Positions 62,000 to 64,000 of a stretch of 64,000 bases of DNA are shown here, piece after piece; positions within the stretch are counted from its first letter, which is position 1; each line of letters begins with the position of its first letter. The notes under the pieces are model-generated. The model searched no databases. It was not told the origin of the DNA and saw only the letters and a list, made by a program, of their open reading frames with translations. The DNA lies in assembly GCA_958496175.1 (NCBI GenBank), contig OY292274.1:43038630-43102629 (forward strand), in the 5' to 3' direction. Both the position numbers and the translations under genes were made by a program. This stretch comes from Sisyra terminalis. Taxonomy: Eukaryota > Arthropoda > Insecta > Neuroptera > Sisyridae.

Positions 62000-64000
62000 G
62001 ATTTTGTCTCAAGTGTACACTTATCGTAGCTTAAAGTACTGTTTATTTGCTAATAGACATTTTTATTTTAGCCTACAAATGTAAACTTCATAAGTAATTG
62101 CATTGGCAATGTCCACTGCAAAAAAATTTTAAAACATTTTTAATTTAAAACAGAAAATCAATTGATATTTTTTCGTCAAGCTTTCAAGTCGTAAAACAAT
62201 TTAAATGAAAAATACTTATAGGTTTCCTATTTTTCGACGTTTGCATTCGACGCTTGTTTTATTGAATCAATTATTAAAAATAAATTAGGGAAGTAAAATT
62301 GTTTGTTACGTTTTCTAGAAAAGAATTACATTTAGTGTTATCTACCGATCTACTTGCATGACACTTTTTATTTTTTTGTGATACTGTTTTTTTTTCATAT
62401 TTTAAAAGTTAAATTTATTCTGTATTTAAATTTCAAAAATCATCATTTTGATTGTGACATTTTGCTTACGTGTTGAAATATTTGTCTCTAATGTAAGTGC
62501 TGAGATTAAAGAGATAATTTTATTTTAAGTGCTCCATCTTCTGTCGCGAGACAAACACGAGGTTGTCTGTCAGAAATCTCAAAAAGCTGCTGTTCCCGTT
62601 CCATTTCCAGATTCATGCATTTTCCACTTCTCACCTCACATTTAAATTATTAAAACTCCCACTGCTACATATATACAAAGATATATAGGTATATATGTAC
62701 ATAAAAATTTTATATTTCTGACAAGATTTTTTCTGCACAATTATCTAATCACTCCCAATTGCGCTCCACTTGGTTGAGCGACAAAATGTTGATGACATTA
62801 TCATTCAACATTTCACCCGACTCATCTCCATTTTTCTGGATTTCCGTCGTGCAAATAGTCTCCGACCGGACGACCGACACACATACATGATAGAATCACA
62901 AAACGATTCTAACTCCCGTTCACAGACGAAACTTCTCTCGTTTTCGTTTTAATGGACACATACTAAAAATAATGACGGCCATTTCCCATTAACCGTGGCA
63001 TTTTGTTGGTTAATAACGTTCAAGATAAATGGCGAGCAAAGTCTTGCGACTCAAATTCGGAAGAGGACCAGTCAGCGTCCTAATAAACGATAAGAAACGC
63101 CCGGAATGTCGCACATTTATCTGGAATATTTCAATTATTAAAACTATTCCGACCTTTGATTGCGACAAAAGCTCCTCGTCATACAATTCACAAAAAAATA
63201 AAATCTCAAGTCTCACATTGGAACTCTAAATTACAAACTGATGAAACAAATATAGACTTATGGCAAAAATACGAGGGACAAAACGAGTTCAGATGTATTT
63301 CTAACATTTTTTTCTATCACGTACAAAAACAATAAGTCATTGCATTACGTTTTAATGATCTACTTTCGACGATTACGTTTTTTATAGCTCACACCAATTC
63401 TTTAGTGACTTCTAAATCAATATATAAAAGAGTTTTGGAAGCAAACGGTAAAAAGAGTAGATATTTCCAAACAAGGTACGATTTAAAAAAAAAATTAAAC
63501 CATTTAATGGAGAAAAACGAATATTTGAATTTAAAAGCCAATCAAAGCACCAACCATTTCTAAAAAAAAACAAGATTTTTGCTGGGTAGTATAAAATTAA
63601 CACTAACTACAGTAATTTGATAACGCAAGCAAATAAAACTAAAGTTCTCCAAGATGTGTATAAAAGATTTCACTCTTAATTATTTTTAATATTAATTTGA
63701 AAGAATCTTCAAGAAAACACATATAAGGTTATTTCCATAAATAAAGAAAATAATACTCAGTATATGGACGACATGGTTATATACTAATAATTTTCCAGAT
63801 ATTGGTATCTATACTCAGTGATAGGCCCATACCAGTGGGCCTAAGACGACACGATTTTTGAGGCGGCAAAATTTTCGGGACGCAAATATTTTAAAGGCGC
63901 GACGGATGAATGCAAATTAAAATTCAAAAGTAGATATAAGTTAGTATCACTATGAATGTACAGAACATCTTCAATAATGTATAATAAATAACTTTTATAG

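Larger units (their letters stand above)
60042..64000. other. Region upstream of the first sarcoglycan exon seen, to the window end
   Basis: No coding exon could be placed, although the missing sarcoglycan N-terminus should lie here or beyond the window. GC-richer segments are at about 60540-60770 and 62520-63240. Both have frames on either strand but no family motif. A repeated TCTCGAGA palindrome lies at 61979-61999. A possible MITE end (CAGTGGGCCTAAGACGAC...) starts near 63834 and runs to the edge. Confidence 0.45.

Noticed and set aside
63029..63229. 66-codon plus-strand frame starting at an ATG
   Set aside because: An equally long frame exists on the other strand, and no motif is recognised; more likely non-coding GC-richer sequence.
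1..64000. CRISPR arrays, operons, prophage or bacterial-type systems
   Set aside because: No regularly spaced direct repeats, and the window is clearly spliced eukaryotic DNA.

Overview
The window is AT-rich eukaryotic nuclear DNA from an insect, most likely a beetle. Spliced genes with canonical GT-AG introns are spread thinly through long AT-rich non-coding stretches. Two families point to an insect: follicle cell protein 3C and mite-group-7-allergen-like secreted proteins. tRNA-derived SINEs and small hAT-type MITEs are scattered between and inside genes. The order level is inference; no species marker was seen.

Layout. 1-13 kb: no convincing gene; one intact hAT MITE, one SINE, old repeat debris and a few GC-richer islands. 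13.1-16.8 kb: compact housekeeping block with Fcp3C-like (-), then ARMC7 and the mitochondrial hydratase HTD2 (-, coding regions overlapping by 8 nt), then divergent, intronless deoxyhypusine synthase (+). 17.9-30.9 kb: cluster of four secreted, cysteine-free TULIP/group-7-allergen-like paralogs (-,+,-,-), all with five exons and the same intron phases. 31-39.5 kb: mostly AT-rich non-coding with a decayed DDE transposase folded into an inverted repeat. 39.6-43.7 kb: two small secreted-protein genes of unknown function (+) around a decayed hAT transposase. 44-50 kb: non-coding, with a roughly 480-bp fold-back element. 50.4-60.0 kb: four exons of a gamma/delta-sarcoglycan gene (-), whose N-terminal exon was not found and may lie beyond the window. 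60-64 kb: non-coding, with GC-richer islands that could be regulatory for sarcoglycan.

How the genes work together. Most neighbours are functionally unrelated: eIF5A hypusination (DHPS), mitochondrial fatty acid synthesis (HTD2), the dystrophin-associated complex (sarcoglycan) and eggshell or follicle secretion (Fcp3C). The two arrangements that carry information are the ARMC7-HTD2 overlapping reading frames, which look bicistronic, and the tandemly duplicated lipid-binding-like family. Exon boundaries were set by hand from splice consensus, frame continuity and paralog comparison. No alignment program or database was used.
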